From the NCBI GenBank assembly GCA_016218915.1, contig JACRCQ010000054.1, forward strand, positions 1 through 64,000: 64,000 nt of DNA, given 5' to 3'. Each line of letters starts with the position of its first letter. Positions within the stretch are counted from its first letter, which is position 1. Position numbers and translations under genes: made by a program. This document shows positions 53,631 to 59,606 of this stretch, piece after piece. The notes below the pieces were generated by a model. It made no database searches and had not been told where the DNA came from. It worked only from the letters and a program-made list of their open reading frames with translations. Source of the DNA: Deltaproteobacteria bacterium. Its GTDB lineage: Bacteria > Myxococcota_A > Polyangia > Polyangiales > Polyangiaceae.

Positions 53631-55406
53631 TCAAATCCCTTCCGGAAGAAACGCGCCGCTGTCGCGGGACGGCGGATTGCGCGGAGGGGTCGCAGACGGA
53701 CGCACGGGTACGACAACTGGCACCTTGGGCGCCGCATCGGCAACAGGAGCGGATGGCGCTGCCGAGGGCGCCTGCTGCGCCACAGAGGGCTGTGCCGTGC
53801 TCTCTGCGCTGTTGGAGGCAGCCGTGGACAAGGGCGCTGTGCTCGTCGCCGTCGGAGCTGCGCCTGCTGCATCGGTCGCGGCCAGGGCGGGCTGCGAAGG
53901 TTGGTCCGACTTGGACGGCCACAACCACGCGACGCCGGCCACGACGAGACACGCGCCGACGGCAGCAGCCACGACCTTCCAAGCTCGAAACCCTTGGCGA
54001 AAATCAGGAGGGATGCTCGCGCTGGTCGCGCCGGATTCGAGCGAGGCGTGCTCTGGTGCGAGCGCGGCACGCTCCTCTGCGATCGGCGCAGCGCGCTCCA
54101 TTGCAATCGGCGCAGCGCGCTCATTTGCTCTCGGCGCAGGCTCAGCTTCGCGCTCCGGTGGCGGCGATACGTTGGGTGCCGGCTCCTGTGCGATCGGCGC
54201 AGCCTCGGCTCGGGCCTCTTTGGGCGGTGCTGCAATCCGTGCGGGCGCCTCAGCGATCGGTGCAAGCGCCTTTGCGACCGGTGCAGGCTCGGCTGCGGGA
54301 CCCTGCGGCGGCGAGGCGATCGATTCCGACTCCCTGGCGACTTGCTCTTTGTCGATCAGCGCTGGCTCAGCCTTCGGTGGTTGCGCAATCTCCGCGGGCT
54401 TGGGAGCGTCGGGCTTCACCGCAGTGGTCGGAGCCGCGACCGAAGGCTCAGGTTCAGGTGACGGGTGCGACCAGGATCGACGAGCCTCCACGCGAGCGCC
54501 CGCGATGTCGGCGAGGAGTGCGGCCACCTCCTCGTGCGGCACGAGCTCAGTCATGCGTCGCACTTCCCGGGACATGTCTGCCACGGACTGAAACCGATGA
54601 TCCGGTCTGGGCGACATGGCTCGCACCGCCACGGACACCAGGGGCCCGACCCAGCTCACCAGCCTGGTGGCTTCCTTGACCTTGCCTGCGACGGCGTCAG
54701 GCTTCTCCTCGCGCAGGATCCGCGAGACCTTCGACAGGGTCTCCCAGCCCGCGAGCGACTCCAGCAGAATGGCTCCTGCGCTGAAGATGTCGGCTCGATG
54801 ATCCGGAGGTGGATCGTCCGAGAGGATTTCTGCGGCCGCATACTCCGCCTTGCTGGAGCCTGCCTGAGGCTCTCCGAGCCTGCAGACGTGAAGCAGGCGC
54901 GAGACACCGTCCACGCACACCAGTACGTTGGAAGGGTTCAGCGCGCCGTGGATCATGCCAAGGGGCTGCCCGTCTGCGTCCTTCAGGTCGTGGATTGCCT
55001 GCAATCCGTCGAGGATGTCGGCCAGGATGCGAAGCTTTGCGGCCAGGGGAAACAGCGTGCCGGACTGCTCTGCGGCGACCGCCAGCGTGTCGAGGTACTC
55101 ACCCTCCTCGAACCCGTTGATCAGCAGGAGATCGTCCTTGCCCACGACGATGTCCGAGGGGCGCACGACGTTCTTGTGCTCGAGTCGCTGCAGGGAGCGG
55201 ACGCGCCGGACGAACTCCTCGGCCTGGTCAGCGCTGATGTCCGAAGATCGCCTGAATCGCTCGACGGCGATGAGGGTGACCTGCCCATTGGGTTTGACCA
55301 TCTCCGCGAACCAGGTCGCGACCCCGCGGGTGCTCAAGCGCCTGAGCGCGCGATATTCTGCGCGCGACGACCCGACGAGGCTGGGGAGGTCATTGTCACC
55401 GGACAT
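53631..55406 (-). CDS. Transmembrane kinase-like receptor (predicted pseudokinase)
   Basis: 591 residues. The first ~285 residues follow the Hanks kinase fold but lose its catalytic residues. The VAIK strand is TLIAVERF (no Lys), HRDLKPxN is IHGALNPSN (Asp to Ala) and the DFG region is LLHVCRLGEPQ. The late-lobe elements remain (EYAAAEIL, DIFSAGAILLESLAG, DHRFQSVADM). A long Pro/Ala/Glu-rich linker (~305-470), one transmembrane helix (~478-498) and an Ala/Ser/Pro-rich external tail follow. Catalytically dead by sequence, so it may bind or scaffold true kinases. Confidence 0.85.
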   Translation of the reverse strand: MSGDNDLPSLVGSSRAEYRALRRLSTRGVATWFAEMVKPNGQVTLIAVERFRRSSDISADQAEEFVRRVRSLQRLEHKNVVRPSDIVVGKDDLLLINGFEEGEYLDTLAVAAEQSGTLFPLAAKLRILADILDGLQAIHDLKDADGQPLGMIHGALNPSNVLVCVDGVSRLLHVCRLGEPQAGSSKAEYAAAEILSDDPPPDHRADIFSAGAILLESLAGWETLSKVSRILREEKPDAVAGKVKEATRLVSWVGPLVSVAVRAMSPRPDHRFQSVADMSREVRRMTELVPHEEVAALLADIAGARVEARRSWSHPSPEPEPSVAAPTTAVKPDAPKPAEIAQPPKAEPALIDKEQVARESESIASPPQGPAAEPAPVAKALAPIAEAPARIAAPPKEARAEAAPIAQEPAPNVSPPPEREAEPAPRANERAAPIAMERAAPIAEERAALAPEHASLESGATSASIPPDFRQGFRAWKVVAAAVGACLVVAGVAWLWPSKSDQPSQPALAATDAAGAAPTATSTAPLSTAASNSAESTAQPSVAQQAPSAAPSAPVADAAPKVPVVVPVRPSATPPRNPPSRDSGAFLPEGI

Positions 55407-55477
55407 GGAACGAATTCATCCTACAACGGACTTGCAGGAGAGGCGAAGAATCGGGCGAATCCTCGTTCGGCTGCCGG

Positions 55478-56257
55478 CTACCTCACGCACCACAGGTTCG
55501 CGACCACGGCGCGTTCGCGCGTTGACACGCTTGCGGAGTGGAAGTTGACCGCCCAGGCCTGATCAGGGAGATCGCTGCAGGGCGTGGACGACCAGAACCA
55601 TTCGCAGGCGCCCTTGAGATGATCGTCGCGGTAGCAGCCCCCCAGTCCAGGTCCCGGCCCGCTGCACCCAGCGCACGCTCCGGTCTCGCACGACGACGTG
55701 TTGCAGCCATCCGATACGCTGCAAGCGCCACCGACCTCCGTCGACGCGCACCCCAGGATTGCCGTGCGAAGCTCGGCCACGGTGGGAAGGTGCCATCCAG
55801 AGCCCAGCGACGGGCAATAGTCGACCGCGTCCTGCCAGATCATGTCCGAGTAGGTCATGGTCAGCAACCACTCGATGCCTGAGCCGGGGTCGGTCCAGGT
55901 CTCGATCGTCATCGCATCGGGCGTGGCATCGAACAGAGCGTCATGCGCGGAATCGAGCGGGACATCGAGCTCCACGTCCTTTGCGACATCAAGCGTCGCA
56001 TCAGGGCCGGCTTCGGGCTCGCCGTCGGCGTCAGCCTCGGCGTAGATGTCCTTTGCTGCGCTGTCCGTAGGCCCATTCGAGTCCGGGTCCGTGTCTGCAT
56101 CCACGACGCTCGCAGAGTCTGCACAGCTGTCGCAGCAAACGTCGGCTCCGGCGGCATCCAAGCCTGGTTCGGCGAGGGTTTCCGGCCCAGCAGCGCAACC
56201 CGCAGGAATCAGCAGGAGCATCGTGCAGGTCGGCAGCCAGCCCTTGCGCCAGAGCAT
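55478..56257 (-). CDS. Lipoprotein with DUF1566/Lcl-type domain
   Basis: 259 residues; lipobox LIPAGC. An Asp/Ala-rich stalk with repeated DVxLDVPLDSAHD-like acidic motifs (~25-115) leads to a DUF1566-type domain: SGIEWLLTMTYSDMIWQDAV, GSGWHLPTVAELRTAI, ACEWFWSSTPCSD, QAWAVNFHSASVS and the closing ANLWCVR. The domain is a C-lectin-like relative of FGE domains and is frequent in myxobacterial surface proteins. Binding function unknown. Confidence 0.82.
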   Translation of the reverse strand: MLWRKGWLPTCTMLLLIPAGCAAGPETLAEPGLDAAGADVCCDSCADSASVVDADTDPDSNGPTDSAAKDIYAEADADGEPEAGPDATLDVAKDVELDVPLDSAHDALFDATPDAMTIETWTDPGSGIEWLLTMTYSDMIWQDAVDYCPSLGSGWHLPTVAELRTAILGCASTEVGGACSVSDGCNTSSCETGACAGCSGPGPGLGGCYRDDHLKGACEWFWSSTPCSDLPDQAWAVNFHSASVSTRERAVVANLWCVR

Positions 56258-56493
56258 GTCTTCGCATGGGAATGCCTCGGGATGACGTCAAGCGTGCAAA
56301 GACACTTTTCGGGTAGGCCCGGCAATGCCTCGCCCGGCGAGCGCGTCGACCCCTGCGAAGACACCCACGCCTGCCAGGGGCCACTTCGGGCACGCAGCCG
56401 CGCAGGGCGGGCCAACCTGGACAGCATTGGCCCGCTCTTCGACGATCGCGGCTCGGTGGTCACCTCGACCTCGCCGTCAAGGCGCCCGGTGTC

Positions 56494-56862
56494 CTAGGCG
56501 TACCGACGGCCGGCCAGCTCTGCGCTGTCTGCGTCGCAGCCGCAGTGCGGGCAGCACCCTTCGCACGCCTTCCAGTCGCGCTTGTATCCTCGCTTGCCGC
56601 AGGAGTCGCAGCGGATTCCGACCACCGGATTGGAAGGCTCCTCCCACTCCGTGTCGTCATCCAAAGGCTGCGTGCGACGCTCGGACACCGGTGCCGGGAG
56701 CTTCAGCGCGCGGAGCTTGCCTGCCAGCGCCTTGCTGTCTGTCTCCACGCAGCTTGCGCACAGCTCCACGACCTCGTCGTGGATTTCGCCGACGAGCGTT
56801 TCCAGATCCGCGCCCTCGGTGAGGCCGCGCAGGATCTTCCACTTGAGCTGCTCTCTGTCCAC
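56494..56862 (-). CDS. Small putative zinc-binding protein, 122 residues
   Basis: GTG start at 56862 with no clear Shine-Dalgarno. N-terminal helical half (REQLKWKILRGLTEGADLET, VVELCASCVETD), then a C-terminal Cys cluster IRCDSCGKRGYKRDWKACEG followed by CCPHCGCDADSAE, fitting one or two zinc sites. No family recognised. Sits 72 bp downstream of the HNH gene on the same strand. Confidence 0.55.
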   Translation of the reverse strand: MDREQLKWKILRGLTEGADLETLVGEIHDEVVELCASCVETDSKALAGKLRALKLPAPVSERRTQPLDDDTEWEEPSNPVVGIRCDSCGKRGYKRDWKACEGCCPHCGCDADSAELAGRRYA

Positions 56863-56934
56863 GGTCGTTGTCCGTTCGAGGAATCGGGTTGGGAAGGGAT
56901 GACGAATCCGGCAGGTCTGGGTCGACGGGATGGC

Positions 56935-57498
56935 TCATGCCGCATGATGCGCTACCAGGAAGAAGCCCGCCCCGTGCTTCTGTGCCTTGGAGAGGTCAAG
57001 ATACGGCTTCCAAGGCTCTGGGATCGTGGTTGCTGCGATGTACACGGCATGCAGCGGCAGCGCATGCGGACGTGCCGGTCGGCGAAGCAGCTTCATGCCT
57101 GCCTGCTCTGGGGTTCGGCCTGCCTTGCGTGCGTTGCACGGGTAGCAGGAGGTCACGATGTTCTCCCAGTTGGTCTTGCCACCTTGCTTGCGCGGCACGA
57201 CGTGGTCGTAGTTCAGCTCGTTCATCGCGAACCTGCCTCCGCAGTACTGGCACCTCCAGCCGTCGCGAGTGAACACGTTCACTTTCGAGAACTTGATTCC
57301 GCGCTTGATGGCAGGCGACGTGCGCTTGAGCTGCATCACGGCCGGGACGTACATCGTGGTCGACGGCGAGCTCACGGTCTCGTCGTACTCCTCGAGTACA
57401 GTTGCCTTGTCCACATGGGCCAGGGTGATTGCGTCCATCCAAGTGAGTACGGCGTGGGGCATGCCCCAGCTGTTCAGAAGCAAGGTTCTCGTGTTCAT
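56935..57498 (-). CDS. HNH endonuclease-domain protein
   Basis: 187 residues; AGGTGA 5 nt before the ATG. C-terminal HNH domain with two zinc knuckles: WRCQYCGGRF, LNYDHVVPRKQGGKTNWENI and SCYPCNARK; the DH and N residues are the catalytic set. The N-terminal ~85 residues (MNTRTLLLNSWGMPHAVLTW, AHVDKATVLEEYDETV) match a widespread chromosomal HNH family rather than only homing or phage enzymes. It lies 70 bp beyond the last tRNA of the 18-tRNA array on the same strand and may be read through from it. Role in the array is unproven. Confidence 0.85.
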   Translation of the reverse strand: MNTRTLLLNSWGMPHAVLTWMDAITLAHVDKATVLEEYDETVSSPSTTMYVPAVMQLKRTSPAIKRGIKFSKVNVFTRDGWRCQYCGGRFAMNELNYDHVVPRKQGGKTNWENIVTSCYPCNARKAGRTPEQAGMKLLRRPARPHALPLHAVYIAATTIPEPWKPYLDLSKAQKHGAGFFLVAHHAA

Positions 57499-57568
57499 GG
57501 TTCACCTACTGTCTCTTCTTCTTCATGGTGGTTTCTCCATCCAAGGCGTGGATTCGCCCGAAGTACGT

Positions 57569-57640
57569 TCCGCCGTCCCGGAATCGAACCGGGCCGCAAA
57601 GCTCATAAGACCTCGCAGGTCGACCAGACCGTCGCGGCGG
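57569..57640 (-). tRNA. tRNA-Ile(UAU), weak fold
   Basis: Last tRNA of the array. Acceptor CCGCCGC/ACGGCGG with one C-A mismatch, T arm CCCGG-UUCGAUU-CCGGG, loop CUUAUGA giving anticodon UAU. The anticodon stem relies on three G-U pairs, base 8 is G and the D loop is only 5 nt. Could be degenerate. Identity is a best guess. No encoded CCA. Confidence 0.5.
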
Positions 57641-57648
57641 TCACACGG

Positions 57649-57720
57649 CACCCCCGGCGGGACTCGAACCCGCATGCGTCGGTTTAGAAGACCGCTGCTC
57701 GTCCATCGAGCTTCAGGGGC
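57649..57720 (-). tRNA. tRNA-Arg(UCU)
   Basis: Acceptor GCCCCUG/CGGGGGU, T arm GCGGG-UUCGAGU-CCCGC, D stem GCUC/GAGC, loop CUUCUAA with anticodon UCU. Base 8 is A instead of U. Reads AGA, a rare codon in this GC-rich genome. CCA not encoded. Confidence 0.8.
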
Positions 57721-57725
57721 AATCG

Positions 57726-57797
57726 AGGCGCAGGCCGGACTCGAACCGGCACGATTCCGCTTTGCAGACGGACGCCTTACCTTTCGACCACTGCGCC
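57726..57797 (-). tRNA. tRNA-Cys(GCA)
   Basis: Perfect acceptor GGCGCAG/CUGCGCC with U73, T arm GCCGG-UUCGAGU-CCGGC, anticodon arm UCCGU-CUGCAAA-GCGGA, anticodon GCA. U33 present. Regular 7/5 structure. Confidence 0.88.
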
Positions 57798-57834
57798 AGA
57801 GTCACGACGACAAGCCCGAGGGCGTGCCGCGCGG

Positions 57835-57905
57835 AGCGAGCAGCGGGAATCGAACCCGCATGTTCTGGGTGGAAGCCAGATGCCTTGCCAATCGGCCATA
57901 CCCGC
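57835..57905 (-). tRNA. tRNA-Gly(UCC)
   Basis: Acceptor GCGGGUA/UGCUCGC, T arm GCGGG-UUCGAUU-CCCGC, anticodon arm UCUGG-CUUCCAC-CCAGA, anticodon UCC, U73. Regular, U33 present. Confidence 0.88.
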
Positions 57906-57956
57906 AAAGGAGCGCAGGACCGGCCATGCAGACGCGATGGACGGCGGTCCCGCTGT

Positions 57957-58028
57957 GGACACCGGGGGGACTCGAACCCCACATCTCTCGGGTGCAAACC
58001 GAGGGCTCTCCCATTGAGCTACGGGCCC
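57957..58028 (-). tRNA. tRNA-Ala(UGC) with imperfect acceptor
   Basis: 5' half is canonical (GGGCCCGUAGCUCAAUGGGA), anticodon arm CUCGG-UUUGCAC-CCGAG, anticodon UGC. The 3' acceptor CGGUGUC leaves two mismatches against GGGCCCG (C4, G3), and the T stem has one outer mismatch. The identity G3-U70 pair of tRNA-Ala is absent (G3 faces G70). Possibly impaired. Confidence 0.7.
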
Positions 58029-58045
58029 GTTGATGAAACTTGCGG

Positions 58046-58117
58046 CTGGGGCGGGTGGATTCGAACCACCAGCATGCGGAGCCAAAGTCCGCCGGTCTAC
58101 CCTTGACCTACACCCCA
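58046..58117 (-). tRNA. tRNA-Gln(UUG)
   Basis: Acceptor UGGGGUG/CGCCCCA with G73 (the U1-A72 pair is typical of tRNA-Gln), T arm GGUGG-UUCGAAU-CCACC, anticodon arm GCGGA-CUUUGGC-UCCGC, anticodon UUG. Regular. Confidence 0.9.
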
Positions 58118-58356
58118 AAGAAAGAAGGCCACAGGCTACAGTTGGAGCATCGGAGTCTCGACCACCGCGGGCGCAGCCAGAGGCCAGAAGCCTGAAGCCC
58201 AGCCCTTTCAAGGTGCCAAGTCCTCAGGCCCGGTCGGCGATGGGCAGGCAAATGCGGGGGAGACGCGGCCGTGCCGCGTCGAACGGATGCGCGCCGGTGG
58301 CGCGCCACTACGGTGCCTGAAGCCTGAAGCCTGAAGCCTGAAGCCGGAAGCCTCTG
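58118..58356. repeat. Spacer splitting the tRNA array, with GCCTGAA heptamers
   Basis: 239 bp without tRNA. At 58315-58349 there are five head-to-tail heptamers, four GCCTGAA and one GCCGGAA, with a lone GCCTGAAGCCC at about 58189. Also an imperfect palindrome GACGCGGCCGTGCCGCGTC (58262-58280). GCCTGAA-like units also occur near 4767-4793. The spacer separates six downstream from twelve upstream tRNAs and may mark a former array end. Confidence 0.7.
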
Positions 58357-58428
58357 TGTGACCGACGGGAGTCGAACCCGTTTGGACTGGAGCCACAATC
58401 CAGCGCCCGACCGTTGGGCATCGGCCAC
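58357..58428 (-). tRNA. tRNA-His(GUG), 8/4-capable
   Basis: Acceptor GUGGCCG/CGGUCAC, D stem GCCC/GGGC, anticodon arm CUGGA-UUGUGGC-UCCAG, anticodon GUG, U33 present. A genomic G precedes position 1, as the G-1 of tRNA-His. Position 8 is A (not U) and can pair with U65, extending the acceptor to 8 bp and leaving a 4-bp T stem CGGG/CCCG. The 7/5 fold is also possible (A49-U65). Position 73 is A rather than the usual bacterial C. Confidence 0.83.
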
Positions 58429-58434
58429 CACGAG

Positions 58435-58519
58435 CGGAAGGCGGAGGAATCGAACCCCGAACCCTTGCGGGTGCGCACTGCGTTCCGAGCAGGCCCGGTT
58501 CCAGACCGGCGCGCCTTCC
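58435..58519 (-). tRNA. tRNA-Ser(GGA), 8/4 fold, C33
   Basis: Class II with variable arm ACCC-GCAA-GGGU and G73. Acceptor is 8 bp, GGAAGGCG/CGCCUUCC; the T stem is 4 bp (GGGG/CCUC), because a 5-bp T stem would need a C-C pair. D stem is long (CCGGU/ACCGG) with a 5-nt loop. Anticodon loop UCGGAAC has C at position 33. Confidence 0.82.
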
Positions 58520-58524
58520 AGTTG

Positions 58525-58608
58525 CGGAGACAGCCGGACTCGAACCGGCACCCCGAAGGGTGACCCGCTTAGCGGGCGGGCGTCAGGACCACCCCGACTG
58601 CTATCTCC
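58525..58608 (-). tRNA. tRNA-Ser(GCU), C33
   Basis: Acceptor GGAGAUA/UGUCUCC with G73; variable arm ACCC-UUCG-GGGU. Perfect 5-bp anticodon stem CCCGC/GCGGG encloses CCGCUAA, anticodon GCU with C33. G8 can pair with C65, so both 7/5 and 8/4 folds are possible. Confidence 0.82.
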
Positions 58609-58613
58609 TATTG

Positions 58614-58695
58614 CGGGGGACCGGCGAATCGAACGCCCATCCTTGCGGATGCCCTGGTGTTCGGGACCAGTTGCCCACCATGGACGGTGCCCCCC
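58614..58695 (-). tRNA. tRNA-Ser(CGA), 4-bp T stem, C33
   Basis: Acceptor GGGGGGC/GUCCCCC with G73; variable arm AUCC-GCAA-GGAU. T stem is 4 bp (GGCG/CGCC); positions 49-65 (G-G) and 8-65 (A-G) both fail to pair. Perfect anticodon stem CUGGU/ACCAG with loop CCCGAAC, anticodon CGA, C33. D loop only 5 nt. Confidence 0.82.
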
Positions 58696-58700
58696 AGAGG

Positions 58701-58779
58701 AGAACAGCGGAATCGAACCACATGCCTTGCGGCATCCCCGGCGTTCAGGGCCGGTTGCACCCCATGCGCGGTGTTCTCC
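58701..58779 (-). tRNA. tRNA-Ser(UGA), 8/4 fold, C33
   Basis: Class II with variable arm UGCC-GCAA-GGCA. Acceptor is 8 bp, GGAGAACA/UGUUCUCC, with a 4-bp T stem GUGG/CCGC; the 7/5 alternative needs a U-U pair. Anticodon arm CCGGC-CCUGAAC-GCCGG, anticodon UGA, C33. U73 is unlike the usual Ser G73. Anticodon UGA rules out tRNA-Sec (UCA). Outer ends are accurate to within one or two bases. Confidence 0.8.
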
Positions 58780-58783
58780 ACGG

Positions 58784-58856
58784 TCAGAGTGGCGGGATTC
58801 GAACCCGCGTCCTCCTGCTCCCAAGGCAGGCGCGCGACCAGCTGCGCTACACTCTG
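58784..58856 (-). tRNA. tRNA-Pro(UGG)
   Basis: Acceptor CAGAGUG/CACUCUG (C1-G72 typical of Pro), A73, D stem GCGC/GCGC, anticodon arm CCUGC-CUUGGGA-GCAGG, anticodon UGG, T arm GCGGG-UUCGAAU-CCCGC. Regular. Confidence 0.92.
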
Positions 58857-58866
58857 AGGTTCACGG

Positions 58867-58940
58867 CGGGCACGACGAGAATCGAACTCGCATAACCTGG
58901 ATCGACAATCCAGTGCACTATCCTATTGTGCTACGTGCCC
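58867..58940 (-). tRNA. tRNA-Asp(GUC)
   Basis: Acceptor GGGCACG/CGUGCCC, G73, D stem GCAC/GUGC, anticodon arm CUGGA-UUGUCGA-UCCAG, anticodon GUC, T arm GCGAG-UUCGAUU-CUCGU. Regular, U33 present. Confidence 0.92.
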
Positions 58941-58945
58941 TTGGG

Positions 58946-59018
58946 CGGCGAGAGCCGGACTCGAACCAGCCACGCCCTGTGCTTCGAACAGGCGCTCTTC
59001 CCGATGAGCTATCTCGCC
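58946..59018 (-). tRNA. tRNA-Phe(GAA), C33
   Basis: Perfect acceptor GGCGAGA/UCUCGCC, D stem GCUC/GAGC, T arm GCUGG-UUCGAGU-CCGGC. Anticodon arm CCUGU-UCGAAGC-ACAGG: anticodon GAA with C33 and a C38, unlike the usual CUGAAAA-type Phe loop. G73 instead of the usual A73. Confidence 0.82.
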
Positions 59019-59056
59019 GTGGTGCTTGCAGATGAAATGGGCCTGCATGCCTCCTG

Positions 59057-59129
59057 CGCTCCCACCGGGACTTGAACCCGGACCTTCGGCTTGAGGGGCC
59101 GACCACCTATCCGTTAGTTGGATGGGAGC
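59057..59129 (-). tRNA. tRNA-Glu(CUC), C33
   Basis: Perfect acceptor GCUCCCA/UGGGAGC, G73; T arm CCGGG-UUCAAGU-CCCGG. Perfect anticodon stem UCGGC/GCCGA around CCCUCAA, anticodon CUC with C33. 76 bp upstream lies the next tRNA, across two small hairpins. Confidence 0.82.
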
Positions 59130-59135
59130 ATGTTT

Positions 59136-59199
59136 GCGGCCATGGGGCGCATGGCCGCGACCTGCCGGATTGTCAAGGAGCAGGCTCCCTTGCGGGAGC
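59136..59199. repeat. Two spacer hairpins between tRNA-Glu and tRNA-Lys
   Basis: GCGGCCAT-7 nt-ATGGCCGC (59136-59158) and GCTCCC-TTGC-GGGAGC (59184-59199). They fill the widest gap within the upstream tRNA block and could be processing or termination structures. Confidence 0.6.
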
Positions 59200-59205
59200 G
59201 TCTCG

Positions 59206-59279
59206 TGGGCCCGGGGGGAGTCGAACCCCCATCCGTCCGGGTAAGAGCCGGATGCTCCATCCTATTGAGCTACAAGCCC
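59206..59279 (-). tRNA. tRNA-Lys(CUU)
   Basis: Acceptor GGGCUUG/CGGGCCC, A73, D stem GCUC/GAGC, anticodon arm UCCGG-CUCUUAC-CCGGA, anticodon CUU, T arm GGGGG-UUCGACU-CCCCC. Regular, U33 present. Confidence 0.92.
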
Positions 59280-59290
59280 GATTCGTTGCG

Positions 59291-59363
59291 TGGGTCCGGG
59301 GAGCCATGATCTCCCAACCTCGCGGGTAAAAGCCGCTTGCTCTGCCGATTGAGCTACGAACCC
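59291..59363 (-). tRNA. tRNA-Lys(UUU) with aberrant T loop
   Basis: Acceptor GGGUUCG/CGGACCC, D stem GCUC/GAGC, anticodon loop CUUUUAC (UUU) on a 4-bp GCGG/CCGC stem. The T stem pairs (GGGAG/CUCCC), but its loop is AUCAUGG instead of UUCGANU, losing the T54-A58 and C56 tertiary contacts. Either a decaying gene or a structurally odd tRNA. Confidence 0.75.
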
Positions 59364-59417
59364 TCCTTTGCATTACAGTCCTGGTTTCATGGCAGTTCTC
59401 CTAGTCGAGGACGCTTG

Positions 59418-59498
59418 TGCGTCGGGAGGGACTTGAACCCCCATAGCCCGAAGGCGACGCGTTTACGGCGCGTGGAGCTACCGTTGCTCATCCGACGC
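59418..59498 (-). tRNA. tRNA-Tyr(GUA), C33
   Basis: First tRNA of the array. Class II with variable arm (CGCCUUCGGGCU), perfect acceptor GCGUCGG/CCGACGC, A73, T arm GGGGG-UUCAAGU-CCCUC. Perfect anticodon stem ACGCG/CGCGU around CCGUAAA, anticodon GUA with C33. Position 8 is A. Confidence 0.85.
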
Positions 59499-59508
59499 TC
59501 GATACAGT

Positions 59509-59538
59509 CGTATCCTGTTCAGGCCCACGCGGACGCAA
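59509..59538 (-). promoter_or_regulatory. Possible tRNA-array promoter
   Basis: On the minus strand TTGCGT (59538-59533) and GATACG (59514-59509) are 18 nt apart, with the -10-like box 10 nt before tRNA-Tyr. The box sits inside a palindrome. Weak, since transcription would start almost at the tRNA. Confidence 0.3.
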
Positions 59539-59578
59539 CCTGCCGCGCGGGACTGCTACGAGTCCCCTGAAACGCCGA

Positions 59579-59606
59579 AAGCCGCCGAGGTGTCCCAGGG
59601 CGGCTT
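59579..59606 (-). terminator. Candidate terminator of the deformylase gene
   Basis: AAGCCGCC/GGCGGCTT stem with a 12-nt loop, followed on the minus strand by TTTCGGCGTTTC. It lies 324 bp past the deformylase stop and before the tRNA array; the U-run is poor. Confidence 0.4.

Noticed and set aside
56935..57498. HNH gene as a homing endonuclease moving the tRNA array
   Set aside because: Its N-terminal half matches a common chromosomal HNH family found without tRNA arrays, so mobility is not supported beyond proximity.
57569..57640. Plus-strand tRNA-Met reading (loop CTCATAA)
   Set aside because: The plus strand lacks a T arm with GGTTCGA; the minus strand has acceptor, T arm and consistent orientation with the other 17 tRNAs.
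58701..58779. tRNA-Sec interpretation of an 8/4 class II tRNA
   Set aside because: The anticodon is UGA (Ser), not UCA, and the T stem is 4 bp rather than the 8/5 layout of bacterial tRNA-Sec.
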